Notes under the pieces: generated by a model
Databases searched by the model: none
Seen by the model: the letters and a program-made list of their open reading frames with translations, nothing else
What the model was told of the DNA's origin: nothing
Assembly (NCBI GenBank): GCA_023053685.1
Contig: JALIGW010000005.1
Span: 47,705,242-47,769,241 of the forward strand
Direction: 5' to 3'
From: Diadophis punctatus similis
Lineage: Eukaryota > Chordata > Lepidosauria > Squamata > Dipsadidae
Length of the DNA stretch: 64,000 bases
Shown: positions 11,120 through 23,432 of the stretch, one piece after another
How the letters are laid out: each line of letters opens with the position of its first letter
How positions within the stretch are numbered: the first letter of the stretch is position 1
Program-made: the position numbers and the translations under genes

Positions 11120-11920
11120 TAAGGTGACCAGACGTCCCGCTTTTGGCGGGACAGACACGCTTTTCAAGCGTGTGTCCCGCGTCCCGCATTCTTTTCAAAA
11201 AGTCCCGCTTTTTTGAAAAGAATGCCGAAACAGCGGGACGTCTGGTCACCTTAAAAGGGGAAGCAAAAGAGAGGTACCGGAAGCAAGTCGGGCAGAATTT
11301 CAGTGAGGCGGCTGCCTGCTGAGGAGAGGGGGAAGGGGGCCTGCTCCTCCTCTCCTTCCCCCGCCCCATCCCTAGCCCCGCCCTCGGAGGCGCCGCTGCT
11401 GTTGGGATGCGGGTGGAGGGGTGAGGGACGAGGAGCCGTCGCCGGTTTGAGCTCACGAGCGGCCCCTCCGGCGGTGCAAACAGCCCTTCCTCGTCCCCCT
11501 CCCTTCCTTCCCCCCGTCGCCTCGCTGCCGCTGTTGCCCTGGGGCCGGGCGGGCGACCGCGGCGCTTGGATGCCTGGAGCTCGCGACAGGTAAGCTGCCG
11601 GCTGCCTACTTTCCCCGTCTCCCACCTCCCCTTCGTCGCTTGCCAGCCCGGCCCCAGGGCAGCTCCCGAAGGGGAGGCGGGAGGCGAGGAAAGGCCTCCC
11701 GAAGGGGAGGCGGGCTCCCGAAGGGCTGCCGGCTCCCGAAGGGGAGGCGGGAGGCGAGGAAAGGCCTCCCGCCTCCCCCCACCTGGACACCGACATTTGC
11801 TGTGTTTTGCCCTCTGCACATGTGCAGCGTTCTGCGCATGCGCAGAGGGCAAAACAAATGGCGGCGCCCAGGCGGGCCCGCCCCCCCGTCCCACTTTTTA
11901 AAAAAAATCTGGTCACTTTA
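11120..11920 (+). mobile_element. hAT-like composite element with GC-rich, possibly captured interior
   Basis: The ends are TAAGGTGACCAGA and TCTGGTCACTTTA, flanked by a perfect 8-bp duplication ATCTAAAC (11112-11119 and 11921-11928). An exact inverse of the left terminus recurs internally, at about 11236-11256, making a roughly 137-bp fold-back at the 5' side. The remaining 660 bp is strongly GC-rich and CpG-rich. It contains a consensus-like donor CAG/GTAAGC at 11589/11590 shortly after an ATG (11566), a tandem CCCGAAGGGGAGGCGGG repeat (about 11665-11775), and an inverted repeat TTTGCCCTCTGC...GCAGAGGGCAAA (about 11806-11855). Large open frames here follow from GC content. Confidence 0.8.
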
Positions 11921-11928
11921 ATCTAAAC

Positions 11929-12605
11929 ATCTAAGCTGTGGATAATTAGCTTATTTGCAGGTTAAAATGGTAACCGTGACTTATAGTTTTCATTTACAAA
12001 AACAGCCACCACCTTGGATTTACATTTCAGCTGAGAAGTTAAAATTAGCCTTGGCTATCCTGGCTTTGCTTTGCTTTGTTTTACAAAACTGAGCCCCACC
12101 TGTAGAAAGGAGCTGTAACATGTCCTTTTTTACTAAAGCCTCGACTTGCGTTAGGAATCTCATGAAGATCTACTGCATAGCAGCAGCTCCTTCTGGGTGG
12201 TAGATTCACAGGAAAGCAGGGAGGATAAATAAACAGGCTGGGGATGTGAGCAAAGCCATGATTACAATGATTGTGCAACTGGACTCTCCAACCAATGGGA
12301 TGTAATAGAAACAGAAATAGGCTTGTGGCTGAAAGTTCGGGAAGAAAAAGGTCAAAAGTGCCTTCTAAAATTTGTTGTGGATTCTCTTCTGTGACATAGG
12401 GCAGTCCGTTGTGGCTCTTCCTTTATGTGCAGCTGACATCAACAATGGAACTGCAGGGCATTCCTAGAACTCTCTTAAATAACTTTTTTTTTCTTCATTA
12501 AACAGACAGGATGCTCTTTGTAAAAGGAGAAAATATATTGCTTCACAATCCTTTGGGGAAATAAAAAGTCAGATGACTTCTTACAGGATGTCTGAGCAAG
12601 TGGGA
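11929..12605. other. No recognised feature
   Basis: No exon, SINE or transposon terminus was recognised. A CTTTG-rich run near 12065-12080 and an A/T-rich stretch near 12480 are the only low-complexity parts. Confidence 0.4.
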
Positions 12606-12609
12606 AGGT

Positions 12610-12785
12610 ATGTTAATGTGGTGTAGTGATTAAGTTGTAGGGCTAGGTGTGGGGACAACCAGGTTATAGTTCACCTCAGTCACAGAGGTTCACCATATGA
12701 GCTTGGGTCAATTATTATGTCCCAGCTCAACCCACCTTGCAGAATTGTGGTGGGGCAAATTGAAAGAGCTATGTAGTGGAGCTTT
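12610..12785 (+). mobile_element. MIR-like tRNA-derived SINE
   Basis: It begins AATGTGGTGTAGTGATTAAG, a tRNA A-box-like head. It then has a diverged B-box region and the core CCCAGCTCAACCCACCTTGC. The same family occurs inverted at 24050 and 37915. Confidence 0.6.
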
Positions 12786-13088
12786 TCTTCTGGTATTTTG
12801 GTGTGCTAAATCATGATTACAAAGATGGTTTAAAGAATTTTCAATCAAACTTCTTTAGCCATGTCAATTATATCCTAAGGAACAACATAATGAGGTAATT
12901 ACATACATTCCCTCCCCAGTGGTATACCTGCTGCTGTAGTTAATTTGAAACAGAATTATGTACAAATGATGAGCATATTATTGCTAAAATGTATAAACTT
13001 TTGTTGAAAAGATCAACAGGTGGAAAAAATATGATAAAAGGGCTAAAATGTTTGGTATAATATGGAATAATGGGAGAATAAGTAGATA

Positions 13089-15361
13089 AATGTGCCGATG
13101 CCTGGACAACGTTAGGACCTGGATGGGGAGGAACAGACTCAGACTCAACCCCGACAAGACTGAGTGGCTCTGGATATTGCCTCCTAAGGACTACGACAAC
13201 TGTCCCTCCTTGGTTCTTGAGGGAGGGAAATTAACTCCCTCGGAGCAGGTCCGCAATTTGGGGGTCCTCCTAGATCCACAGCTAAAATTAGATCAACACC
13301 TTACGGCTGTGGCTAGGGGGGCCTATGCACAGGTTCGCCTGGTCCACCAATTGCGGCCATACTTGGAGAAGGAGGCTCTACTCACGGTCACTCATACCCT
13401 TGTCACCTCCCGACTGGACTACTGCAATGCGCTCTACATGGGGCTACCCTTGAAGAGTATTCGGAGACTTCAGTTGGTGCAAAATGCGGCTGCGCGTGCT
13501 GTGGTGGGTGTGCCAAGGTACACTCACGTTATACCTATACTCCGCCAGCTGCATTGGTTGCCCATCGGTCTCTGGGTACAATTCAAGGTGTTGATCATCA
13601 TCTTTAAAGCCCTGCATGGCTTGGGACCAGGTTACCTTCGGGACCGCATTCTGCCTCATACTTCCCTTCGACCGGTTAGGGCCCACAGAGTGGGCCTCCT
13701 CCAGGTCCCATTAGCTAAACAATGCCGGCTGGCAGGCCCTAGGGGGAGGGCCTTCTCTGTGGGGGGCCCCGTGCTCTGGAACCAACTTCCCCCAGAGACC
13801 CAAACCATCATTCCTCCATCTTGGTGTTACTTGACCTCTCAGCGGCTTTCGATACTATCGACCATGGTATCCTTCTGCGTCGTCTCGGGGAGATGGGAGT
13901 GGGGGGCACCGTTCTTCGGTGGTTCTCCTCCTTTCTCTCCGACAGGACGCAGTCGGTGTTGACAGGAGGGCAGAGGTCAGCCCCTAGGCCCCTGCTTTGC
14001 GGGGTGCCACAGGGCTCAGTCCTCTCTCCCATCCTGTTCAACATTTACATGAAACCGTTGGGTGAGATCATCCGACGACACGGGGTGAGGTATCAGCAGT
14101 ATGCTGATGATACCCAGTTGTACATCTCCACTCCGTGTCAGTTCAGTGAAGCAGTTAATGTAATGTGCCGCTGCCTGGACGATGTAAGGGTCTGGATGGG
14201 AGTGAATAGACTCAGGCTCAACCCAGACAAGACTGAGTGGCTTTGGATATTGCCTCCCAAGGATTATGTCGACTGTCCCTCCTTGGTTCTTGGGGGAGAA
14301 AAATTGACTCCCTCAGAACGGGTCCGCAATTTGGGTGTCCTCCTAGATCCACAGCTAAAATTGGAGCAACATCTTTCAGCTGTGGCTAGGGGGACCTTTG
14401 CACAGGTGCGTCTTGTGCACCAATTGCGACCCTACTTGGAGAGGGAGGCTTTGCTCACAGTCACTCATGCCCTTGTCACCTCACGGCTTGACTACTGTAA
14501 CGGGCTCTACATGGGGCTACCCTCGAAGAGCATCCGGAGACTACAATTGGTACGGAATGCAGCTGCGCGAGCTGTGGTGGGTGTACCGAGATACACCCAC
14601 GTAACACCCATCCTCCGCCAGCTGCATTGGTTACCCATTGGTCTCCGGTCGCAATTCAAGGTGTTGGTTTTGACCTTTAAAGCCCTACATGGCTCAGGGC
14701 CAGGTTATCTTCGGGACCGCATCCTGCCACATTCCTCCCTACGACCAGTGAGGTCCCACAGAGAGGGCCTCCTCCAGGTCCCGTCTGCCAAACAATGCCG
14801 GCTGGCGGGCCCACGGGGGAGGGCCTTCTCTGTGGGAGCCCCATCTCTCTGGAACCAACTCCCGCCAGAGATCCGGACTATCCCCACCCTACTGGCCTTC
14901 CGCAAGGCAGTAAAAACGTGGCTCTTCCGGCAGGCGGGGTGAAGAGATGACTCCCCCAAGGATGAATGGCTTTTTATATCGTAATATGATGTTTTTAAAT
15001 GCCTTTTTTAATCTGTAGTTCTAATCTCTGCTGTAAGCCGCCCTGAGTCCCAAGGGATTGGGCGGCCTATAAGAACTCTTAATAAATAAATAAATAAATA
15101 AATAAATCACCACCCTGCTGGCCTTCCGAAAAGCCGTTAAGACATGGCTCTTCCTGCAGGCAGGGGGTGAGCCTAGTTCCACCTGAGCTCTCGCCTGGTA
15201 TGGCTGATGGTGAACATTTTTAATCTTTTTGTAATTTTTAATTGTTGTTTTTAACTGTTATTTATTATTAGTGTTCTTGTATAATTTGCTGTACGCTGCC
15301 CTGAGTCCCTCGGGAGTAGGGCGGCATAGAAGAACCAATAATAAATAAATGTATAAATAAA
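13089..15361 (+). mobile_element. Outer L2-clade LINE fragment, split by a second L2
   Basis: Positions 13089-13810 encode the C-terminal part of an L2-clade ORF2. Recognisable parts are LNPDKTEWLWILPPK, VRNLGVLLDPQLKL, TSRLDYCNALYMGLP and LRQLHWLPI, up to NQLPPETQTI. The continuation (CTGGCCTTCCGAAAAGCCGT...) and 3' UTR with AATAAA-type tail lie at 15110-15361, after the inner copy. A 4-bp ATCA at 13807-13810 and 15106-15109 brackets the inner insertion. The element is 5'-truncated and lies inside an L1. Confidence 0.85.
13811..15105 (+). mobile_element. Inner L2-clade LINE, nearly intact 3' half
   Basis: An open frame to 14942 starts in the reverse transcriptase core: LLDLSAAFDTIDH, GVPQGSVLSPILFN, and YADDTQLY with the catalytic DD pair. 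It runs to the C-terminus (LAFRKAVKTWLFRQAG) without a stop. The 3' UTR ends in GCCGCCCTGAGTCCC and (AATA)n at 15081-15105. The endonuclease domain and the first part of the RT are missing, so it was 5'-truncated on insertion. The lack of stops over 370 codons implies a fairly recent insertion. Confidence 0.9.
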
Positions 15362-15797
15362 AGGATTGAAATTCACATTGATTATGTTATAATCTTAAAG
15401 AAATTATAATGATGTACTTTTGGTATTTGTCATTGGAAAAACTGCCCAAAATCTATAAAAGTACTTCAAATGATGGACATGTAACAAAGCCAAAAAATTG
15501 GATTCAAATGCACACATTAATTCAGAAGATATTAAAGATTAATATACAACTGAACCCAGATCTGTTCCTTTTGGGACTGATGGACAAACCGGAAAAAGTT
15601 CAATTATAAGATAATAACAGTGAGACTGTTATATGCACAATGGTGGAAAGATGTGACATAACCAAAATGGAAGAATGGATGGTGAAGTTGAGGGAGCTAC
15701 CTGAGATGGCAAAATTGACATCTTTGATTAGAGAAAAGACACTAATTTTAATGATGTTTGGAAGCACCTTTTGAACTTCCAGATGGAAAAAATGACA

Positions 15798-16702
15798 TCT
15801 ATATATATAAAAGCGAAAACCACTCACACATTAATCACGAAATCTCCAGAACTGTAAAGCCTACAAACTTGAAATTTGCCACGTATGTTCCTCTTGGCTT
15901 CTAGGTGCTCACTAAGAAAGGATTTTTCAAAATGACCATCGGAGCATGAGCATTTTTGATATTATTATTAACAAGCTCTGATGCTAAGGAGTTCTACTCC
16001 CCCCTCCCCACCTGAAAAGAAATCTGATCCAAATGCAAAACACAAGCAGAGGAGTTTCAGTTTCGCTTTTGCTTTCATAGCTGCAAGCAGCTGTACTACA
16101 GAACAGTTGAGCTAAGCCACAGACTCCTTCCTGTCTCCTTCTTGCTCACACAGCAAATACTGTTTGAGTTTCCAAACACCCCTCAACTCTCTCTCACACT
16201 AACAGGATGCTTGCCAGATGAATACCATTGGATGCTGGTAGGCAGAGACAGATTTCCCGCCCCCCCTTATTTTCCTCCTCAGTTCAGAGGAATCTGTTCC
16301 TTCTACTGTAACATCAGTTAAAGGGAAAAGAGGCAAAAAATGCAGGAAAAGATTTACAGATGTGATTAGGAAAACACAAGTAAGGGAAGCTGCCTGTTTC
16401 TCCCATGGCCGGTTCTATGTGGCATGCTCCAGAGTCAGTTCACCTGACAGCCTGGTCATTCTCCAGCCAGACAGCAAAACCAGGAATGTTGTTTATAGGG
16501 AGGTCCTGAGCAATTCATCTCAGGGACAAATTTAAAGTCTATGCTATGCAAATAATGTCTTCATCTGTAACAGAAACTTAGCTTACCATCTCTACCGAAA
16601 TAATACAGTCCCTTTTTTAACTACTCATTAATTTCAAGCTTTAAGTGTCAATTTATCAAGCCCCATCATATAGTTTCGTAGCAAAGCACGGGTATCAGCT
16701 AG
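15798..16702 (+). mobile_element. Nonautonomous Helitron
   Basis: It starts TCTATATATATAAAAG and ends GGGTATCAGCTAG. A short hairpin (CGTAGCAAAGCACG) lies about a dozen bases before the terminal CTAG. The flanks are A on the left and T on the right, the standard Helitron A/T target, with no target duplication. The 905-bp body has no Rep/helicase frame. It interrupts the L1 remnant between its ...MEKMT and MLYGFDD segments. Confidence 0.88.
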
Positions 16703-17019
16703 TTATGTTATATGGGTTTGATGATTATAAAAATAGTAGATAATAGAAAAAATGAAAGTTATATCAGAAACTTAGAGTAAGTGATTAATGTAAATTTAGC
16801 TTATACCAGTTGTAAAAGAAAATTTGAAGTAATTTCTTTGTATGTTTACTGTGTTTTTCTCTGGAGTTTTGGCTTTGCTTTCTCTTTCATTCTTTATCCA
16901 TTTATCTTAATTATTAGTTCTTGTTAGTTTTCATTTCTCTAGTTTTAAAAAAAATCTAGTTAAGTTAGAATGTAGAAGAGTGGGCAGTGAGGGTGGGTAG
17001 TAAAATTACTGCCCCATGA

Positions 17020-17209
17020 ACTGCATTAGTTGCCATCCAATTATGGGTGCAATTCAAAATGGTGTTCAACAAGTCTTTCAGAACATAGGGCTTGCTTGGC
17101 CTGGAGAAGCAGACAGAGTAGAGGTGTTCCAGGTCCCATCAACTGATGGTACTCAGCAAAAGCATGCCTTCTCTATCATGGCACCTGACTTCTAGAATGT
17201 CTGTCTGCC

Positions 17210-17303
<94 letters not shown>

Positions 17304-17430
17304 ATCTATATATCTACTTTCTAATTTAAATTCAGATCCCTCAAAACACCTTGTGTGTGTTTTTTTTAAAATCTGTGCTGCACTTTAGACAGGCCTTTAG
17401 ACTCTTTGGGCCTTGGGGATTGGAGAGGCT
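17020..17430 (+). mobile_element. Old L2 3' fragment interrupted by a (CTAT)n microsatellite
   Basis: Segment 17027-17195 reads like an L2 C-terminus (LHWLPIQLW-like: GCATTAGTTGCCATCCAATT). The tail after the repeat (TTAGACTCTTTGGGCCTTGG...) resembles an L2 3' UTR. It is heavily diverged. Confidence 0.45.
17210..17303. repeat. (CTAT)n tetranucleotide microsatellite
   Basis: A nearly perfect tetranucleotide array of about 23 units. This GATA-class repeat is abundant in snakes. Confidence 0.97.
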
Positions 17431-17447
17431 ATGAAAACAAAAACATG

Positions 17448-17687
17448 TTGCTGAGGTGGCGCAGTGGTTAAAAGCAGCACTGCAAGTTCAGCTGACTGCT
17501 AGTTCAGCAGTTCAGCTGTTCAAATCTCACCGGCTCAAGGTTGACTCAGCCTTCCATCCTTCTGAGGTGGGTAAAATGAGGACCCAGATTGTTGGGGGCA
17601 ATATGCTGAACTCTGTAAACCGCTTAGAGAGGGCTGTAAAGCACTGTGAAGCGGTATATAAGTCTAAGTGCTATTGCTATTGCTATG
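17448..17687 (+). mobile_element. Sauria SINE
   Basis: It has a tRNA-derived head GGTGGCGCAGTGGTTAAAAG with a B-box region (TTCAAATCTC), the core GGTTGACTCAGCCTTCCATC, then GTAAACCGCTTAGAGAGGGC. The tail GCGGTATATAAGTCTAAGTG is shared with Bov-B LINEs, which presumably mobilise it. It ends in TTGCTA repeats and is well preserved. Confidence 0.95.
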
Positions 17688-17689
17688 TT

Positions 17690-18595
17690 TAAGTTGCTGC
17701 TGCTTCCTAATTGTAGATGTCATCAAGAAAAGAAATTTCATAGAAGAATGAAAATTATATTTGAACAGACTGAAATTGTCATTTGTGAAGCAGCTGCACA
17801 AGGCATAGATGCCAACAGGCGTGGACTGAACTCTTGCATCACTCCAAAAAGGAAAGAAACGTCAACTGGAAAGCAAACAAACGCCTACACTGTGTATCCA
17901 TGTAAAGGGGGAGAGGGGGAGAAAACAGCACTCTTAGTGGGAGACATTTCGCAAACTCGCACATTCTTAAAACTTTGATTTAATAAAATATTAGCAAGAC
18001 CACTAATTATTGGAAGGGATTTGTGCAAAGGGGAATTCTATGTTTTTTCTTACAGACAATTGTTGTGTAAATGCCTGCAAAATTCATATCACAAATTGAT
18101 TTAGGGTAGGGAAACAAATGAAGAACAGATTGCCATCATAGCAATGTTCTAAAGACTAACAACTTAGTTTTTTTGTAGAACAAGAATTAGAACCACAATT
18201 GGCTTTACTGGGCAATACTTTTTTAAAAGGTTCAAGAATAGAATGTCATTTTGAGAAGAATAAGACATAACATTGGCTTTCTAAATATGTAGATAAGGGG
18301 AAATATTGGGCTGATATGTAAGTGGCATGTTGAAAGAATGTACAGGAAGTATCTCCATCATAATTTTCATCATCCTGAAAATTATGCGATTGTCTTACCA
18401 TCTAAATAAGCTGTCATTTTGGCCTATGTTTGAAGACTGTGAAGAAACTTAAGACGCTCAGCTGTGAAAGGCATTTAAAATTAGAGTTTTGTTTAAAGAA
18501 CATTCCTAATCACCAATCATTTTAATTTTCAAGAGGGAAAAACTGGTTTTCATTTTGAAAATCACAAATGTTCCAATGGTGTGGTTTTTAACCCT
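17690..18595. other. No recognised feature
   Basis: AT-rich sequence. The open frame at 17646-17978 runs out of the SINE tail into unique sequence and has no recognisable domain. Confidence 0.4.
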
Positions 18596-18599
18596 ATAA

Positions 18600-18642
18600 A
18601 GATGGATGGATGGATGGATAGATGGATGGATGGATGGATGAA
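18600..18642. repeat. (GGAT)n microsatellite
   Basis: About ten GGAT units with one GATA variant. Confidence 0.9.
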
Positions 18643-19148
18643 TGGAAACTTCCTAAATCCTATCCCTTGATACTTTAGATAAAGCTGGAAAGGATTCTTA
18701 CTTGATCTTTCTTTTTCAGTGCCAGAAGAACTTACAATTCAAATAAAATAGGTATAAAATAGGTCATAAAAATATAGCAGTCGTAAAAAGTATGTAAATA
18801 ATAGAATTAAAACTAAATTACACTCGCCCAGTAGCAGGCCACGTCAACAGGATTTTCTCTCACCAGTGTGACGTTTTTCTCCATACATGTTGAAGGACAT
18901 TGTATGCACCATAGTATAAGTGAAATAGATTGTTCTTCTCCACATTCACACAGAGCATCTTCTTTGGGGAATCTGAGTCTCAGAGGAGTCTTTAGGGTAA
19001 TGCATGGTATACTATGGTAAATGAATTCATAGCAAATACAGTGCTACAGATATTATTCTGTCTGATTGCCCCATACTAAGTTAGTTTAGAAGACAGATCA
19101 TTTTTCTGAGCTCAGAATACTTGGCAGCTTTTTTTCACTTTCATGTGT

Positions 19149-19212
19149 CTCCTTCCTTCCTTCCTTCCTTCCTTCCTTCCTTCCTTCCTTCCTTCCTTCC
19201 TTCCTTCCTTCT
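19149..19212. repeat. (CCTT)n microsatellite
   Basis: About fifteen CCTT units. The surrounding open frame is made only of the repeat. Confidence 0.95.
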
Positions 19213-19334
19213 TCCTACCCTCTCTCCATCCCTCATTTGCTTTCTTATAGTATATGGGAAAAGTTTCTTAATGAAGCAAAAACAAAAATCCACTTTCAGA
19301 ACATGTAGAATGCAAATGAACTAATGCTCTAAAG

Positions 19335-19469
19335 CAAGGCTGTCAAACTCACGGCCCATGGGCTGGATGCGTCACGTGCTGGCCACCCCCACCCCCATTT
19401 TAACGAAAGTGGATAAAGTCCCGATGCATCACATGACGCCACAGTGACGATGTGAGTTTGACAGTCCTG
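19335..19469. mobile_element. Short hAT MITE, GCTGTCAAACTCA family
   Basis: A 135-bp element with ends CAAGGCTGTCAAACTCA and TGAGTTTGACAGTCCTG. It is flanked by 8-bp duplications CTCTAAAG and CTGTAAAG (7 of 8). It is related at the termini to the copies at 45080 and 46554. Confidence 0.85.
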
Positions 19470-19477
19470 CTGTAAAG

Positions 19478-21015
19478 AATACAATTTGTACTGTTTTTAA
19501 CTAAAACCTTATATAGCATTGTGAGATATAAATTCAAACAGCTTCCCATGCAAACACAAATCATTTTCACTGGATATGCCATATAAAACTCTAGGCACAT
19601 GAAATACTTCTTGAATTTCCTGAAGTATACTGCAAAGTGTGAATGGCTCCTCCTGTCACAAGAAATTTTAATCAACCAGGAAATATAGGTAAATTATTTT
19701 CAGGGCAAATCCATTAATATTTAAGAATATTAAATACAATTTAGCAAAAGTATGCAAATTGACTTCTGTGTTATCCCTAGTAGATGATAATATTTTCTTA
19801 GAAAAAATACTTTCAAAAATTTATGAAATTTTGAAACGAGGCAAAAAAAAACCTTACATGCTACATTAATGTTAGAATCTGGTTTTGTATATCAATGATA
19901 GAAAGCAGCTTTTAATGCATGCTCACCAATTGCAACTTCTGAGGAAGGGAAATTATAACATTTTAATCATTTTATGATTTCCCCCCTCCCCTACAATGTA
20001 TGTTATATTTGGCCTGTCTAAAACCATTTTCTGGTTCTCACTTGAGCACGACAGGAAAAAAGACAATTCCTCAGTACTTCTAAGGGCTGAGAGGAGGAAA
20101 GGCAAATAAAGGCATCATTCTGTCCTGGAGCTGGCTATCCCACTGGAAAATTTAGCTGAGTGAAGGGGATGCATGAAAAAATGAGTGGGAATGAATACCT
20201 TCATTGACTGGTCTGCTCTCTTGTCAGCTGCTTATTGGAAAGGATGTGAGCACTGAAGATATGAAAATTAAACCTCTTTTATGCAGTGTTATCTAGCCAA
20301 ACCAGATCTCCTGTGGTTAATCCTAAAGAGACTGTATCAAACTTGAATGCAAGCCATTCATGCAAATCTCTTTCAGATACCATTTACAAAATATGGAAAT
20401 ACTGAGCTGAAAAAACGTTCCTTTACATCTAGTTTCTGTAAGCTTTATAACACTGTGGCTCATGAATTGAAGAACACAGCCAACTTGAACCAGGAAGCAG
20501 GAGGCTTTTGGAGCAAAGGAAACCAATTGCTGTTGCTCTGCCCCCTCCCCCCACTTTCAATAAACATCTGTTCATTTTCATTGTCAACAGTAATCAGGCT
20601 CTGATGTTTTTCCCATCATCATCCTATTTCAATCATTCTTGCAATGGTTTCAGTTTTACTTCATAAAAATCTTTTTATAAAGTTTTGCTTCCATTTGATT
20701 CTTTGCCTATATTTCCATAGGAATAGTGGAGGCAATGCATACGTGTTTCAGCAAATAGATGCAAGGCCGAATAGGTTTTAAGATAAGCAAACTAGCCAGT
20801 GGTACAACAGCAGTGAACGTTTATATTTTAAACCATGTTCCATTCTTGGACTGCAACTGAGGAATACTCTGATCATTTCCTATCCCTCAGTGAAAAGACT
20901 TTAGAGTCATAATGAAACACACAAACAAACAAAATCCATTTTTCTATATTTGGGGTACTCAACAATATATCCACAGAAATGAATTGGGATTGACAGAAGT
21001 TCTTCTCTCACCCTA
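19478..21015. other. No recognised feature
   Basis: AT-rich sequence without recognisable exon or transposon ends. The frames at 20323-20604 show no domain and no supporting signals. Confidence 0.4.
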
Positions 21016-21020
21016 CTTTG

Positions 21021-21023
21021 ATA

Positions 21024-21118
<95 letters not shown>

Positions 21119-21119
21119 T
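21021..21119. repeat. (TATC)n microsatellite
   Basis: About 24 near-perfect TATC units, GATA class. Confidence 0.97.
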
Positions 21120-21800
21120 TTAAAAAATTAAGTTATAAAGACATTTATAACTGTAGGTGATAATCAAGGACTTCCATGATCTTTATTTCCAAGGATGCCC
21201 TTGGATTTACATTAGCCCTTAGGCATTCATATAAAATAACAATGGGATATGGCTCTAGCTCAGAATTTTGTAGATGTGACCATTTATCCCCCCCCAAAAA
21301 ATGAAAATGAAGCTAAACTGCGCTTTGAAAGGATGAATAGCACAGTTAAAGAAGGTGAAAGGGAGCAACCTCATCAATTTCTTTTGAATATATTGATGTT
21401 TTGTGCCTGGTGGCATTATTTTGGAAGCCATTTAGTGAATGAGCAAGTTCCCATGGCAGCTATTTTCTTTTATGGGTCCACTGGTCTCAGGGAGAGGAGG
21501 TAGTATAAGTCCACTCCTAAGTACCAGCACTGGCATAGGACAAAAGGTCACTATTTGCTTTACAGTGACCCGTTCACTTTCACTGATGCCACAGAGCAAA
21601 TGATAAATGAAAGAAGTAAAGAAAACTGGCATTACACAATTGCCCCATTCATACATTGGCTATGTCAGGGATAATGAGCATTCAGACAACAGGAACCCCA
21701 CTCATTGCTTCCAGAACTGTCTGCAAAAGGTGTTTATCATGGCCTGTTTGTTCAGGCCCTAAATGAAAGGATTGTACTGTACAATTTTAGGGTAGAATGA

Positions 21801-21802
21801 CA

Positions 21803-21881
<79 letters not shown>

Positions 21882-21893
21882 TTATCTGTCTAT
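21801..21893. repeat. (TATC)n microsatellite
   Basis: About 22 TATC units ending in TATT and TGTC variants, GATA class. Confidence 0.97.
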
Positions 21894-23178
21894 CACTGAA
21901 TATGGAACACTTGCCTGCTTTTCTATTGAAATCATTAATATATCATGTGTGCTCTTTAGGGCTAAGGTGAGCCACTCACAGTCCCTAGTTCTCTGCAATT
22001 AGTTATTTGTGAACAAAAATCTTCACAGTTAATAATTGGTTTAGCACGTTTAGTAAAACAACAAGAGATGGAAAAAACCAGATATTTTCACTTCATAAAC
22101 TGGCTGAGAGAACATGAGAAATTTCAGCCTAAAGCAATGTTTTTCCAAGAAGCTGGAAGCTTTCAAAGACCATGGCTGAGTATGAAAATATTTTTTAAAA
22201 AACAGTGCAGTTATTGCTACTCTGATTCAAGTGTGGGTGTGGGTGTGTAGACTTACAGCTTCAGTAATTTCCTAAAATACTGTAGCCTCTAGGATATTAT
22301 GCAACAGCAGAAAATCAAATTTCTGACTTTGAATTGTTATAATGTCCAAAATTTATTTTAGAGAACATTGAATTTTTCACGCATAATTTACCCATATAGG
22401 TAATGCCAATATTATTGCTTTGATTAAAGAGAAAGGTACAATTATGTAAAGTACAAGATGGGAAGACTTGAACTGAACAATAGAGGAGTCCACTAGTGAC
22501 TCTTTTAGGATTGTTCAATTGTCATTGTGCCAATGAGAATAGGCTTTAAAGTATCTGTACATCAGCTCAACAGTGGGTACTTGATGCTGTAAGTCTATGG
22601 CAGAGAAATGGCTCTTAGCTTGCTTTTCAAAAGAAAGTCTTAAAATGTAATTGATAAGATGAATTGGCCAAGAATGGATCTTCATACGCAAAGATATATT
22701 GATTATCAAGCTGTTTCTATTTTAAATCTTGCTTCCATAGCAGCACAATTGCTGTGCTCTTTTCAGCTTGTACATAAGATTGATGATAGAAAAATCATCA
22801 CAGAAAAGTATTACAAGTGGTTGAATTTAGACCCTGCAATTCTTCACCTGCTTTGACCCATATCCAGTCCTTGAATCTTACAATCATTATATTAGCATGA
22901 TATTTTCTGTCCCAGTTGCAAATTTCTAGCTTTCCTTATCTTGAAAACAATAGTTATACAAGTCTCATTAAAGTAAGTTAGGAATCTTTTACTAAAGAAA
23001 TCCCATCATTATAAACCTTCAATGGAGACCACATACACTTTAATGCTCCCCTTCAACAGTGTCAGACTAAGTGGAGAATACAACTTAAGATAACTTGGGC
23101 TTGTCTTGCTCTCAACAAGGGGGCAGAGGATAAAAATAATGTCATCAAGGTTTGTTTACAACATTCAAGTGAAGAAAG
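21894..23178. other. No recognised feature
   Basis: Unique-looking AT-rich sequence. A short (TGTGGG)n run lies near 22231. No coding or transposon signal was found. Confidence 0.4.

Positions 23179-23432
<254 letters not shown>

Larger units (their letters stand above)
12960..17000 (+). mobile_element. L1 LINE ORF2 3' remnant, split by L2 and Helitron insertions
   Basis: Three pieces make one old L1: about 12960-13088, 15362-15797 and 16703-17000. The first encodes KMYKLLLKRSTGG. The second encodes KGLKFTL, then, after a frameshift, MMYFWYLSLEKLPKIYK and NPDLFLLGL, all typical of the squamate L1 ORF2 C-terminus. It then continues to a MAKLTSLIREKT-like stretch. The third resumes with MLYGFDDYKN. 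The order and spacing fit a single parent once the L2s (13089-15361) and the Helitron (15798-16702) are removed. Stops and frameshifts show it is dead. Confidence 0.7.

Noticed and set aside
10872..11916. 340- and 221-residue minus-strand frames through GC-rich DNA
   Set aside because: They lie across the hAT composite and its terminus, overlap other long frames on both strands, and have no domain. Low stop density in GC-rich DNA explains them.
13090..13962. 290-residue open frame on the plus strand
   Set aside because: It runs from the outer L2 across the insertion junction at 13810/13811 into the inner L2 in another frame. The last 50 residues are an out-of-frame read of the inner copy.
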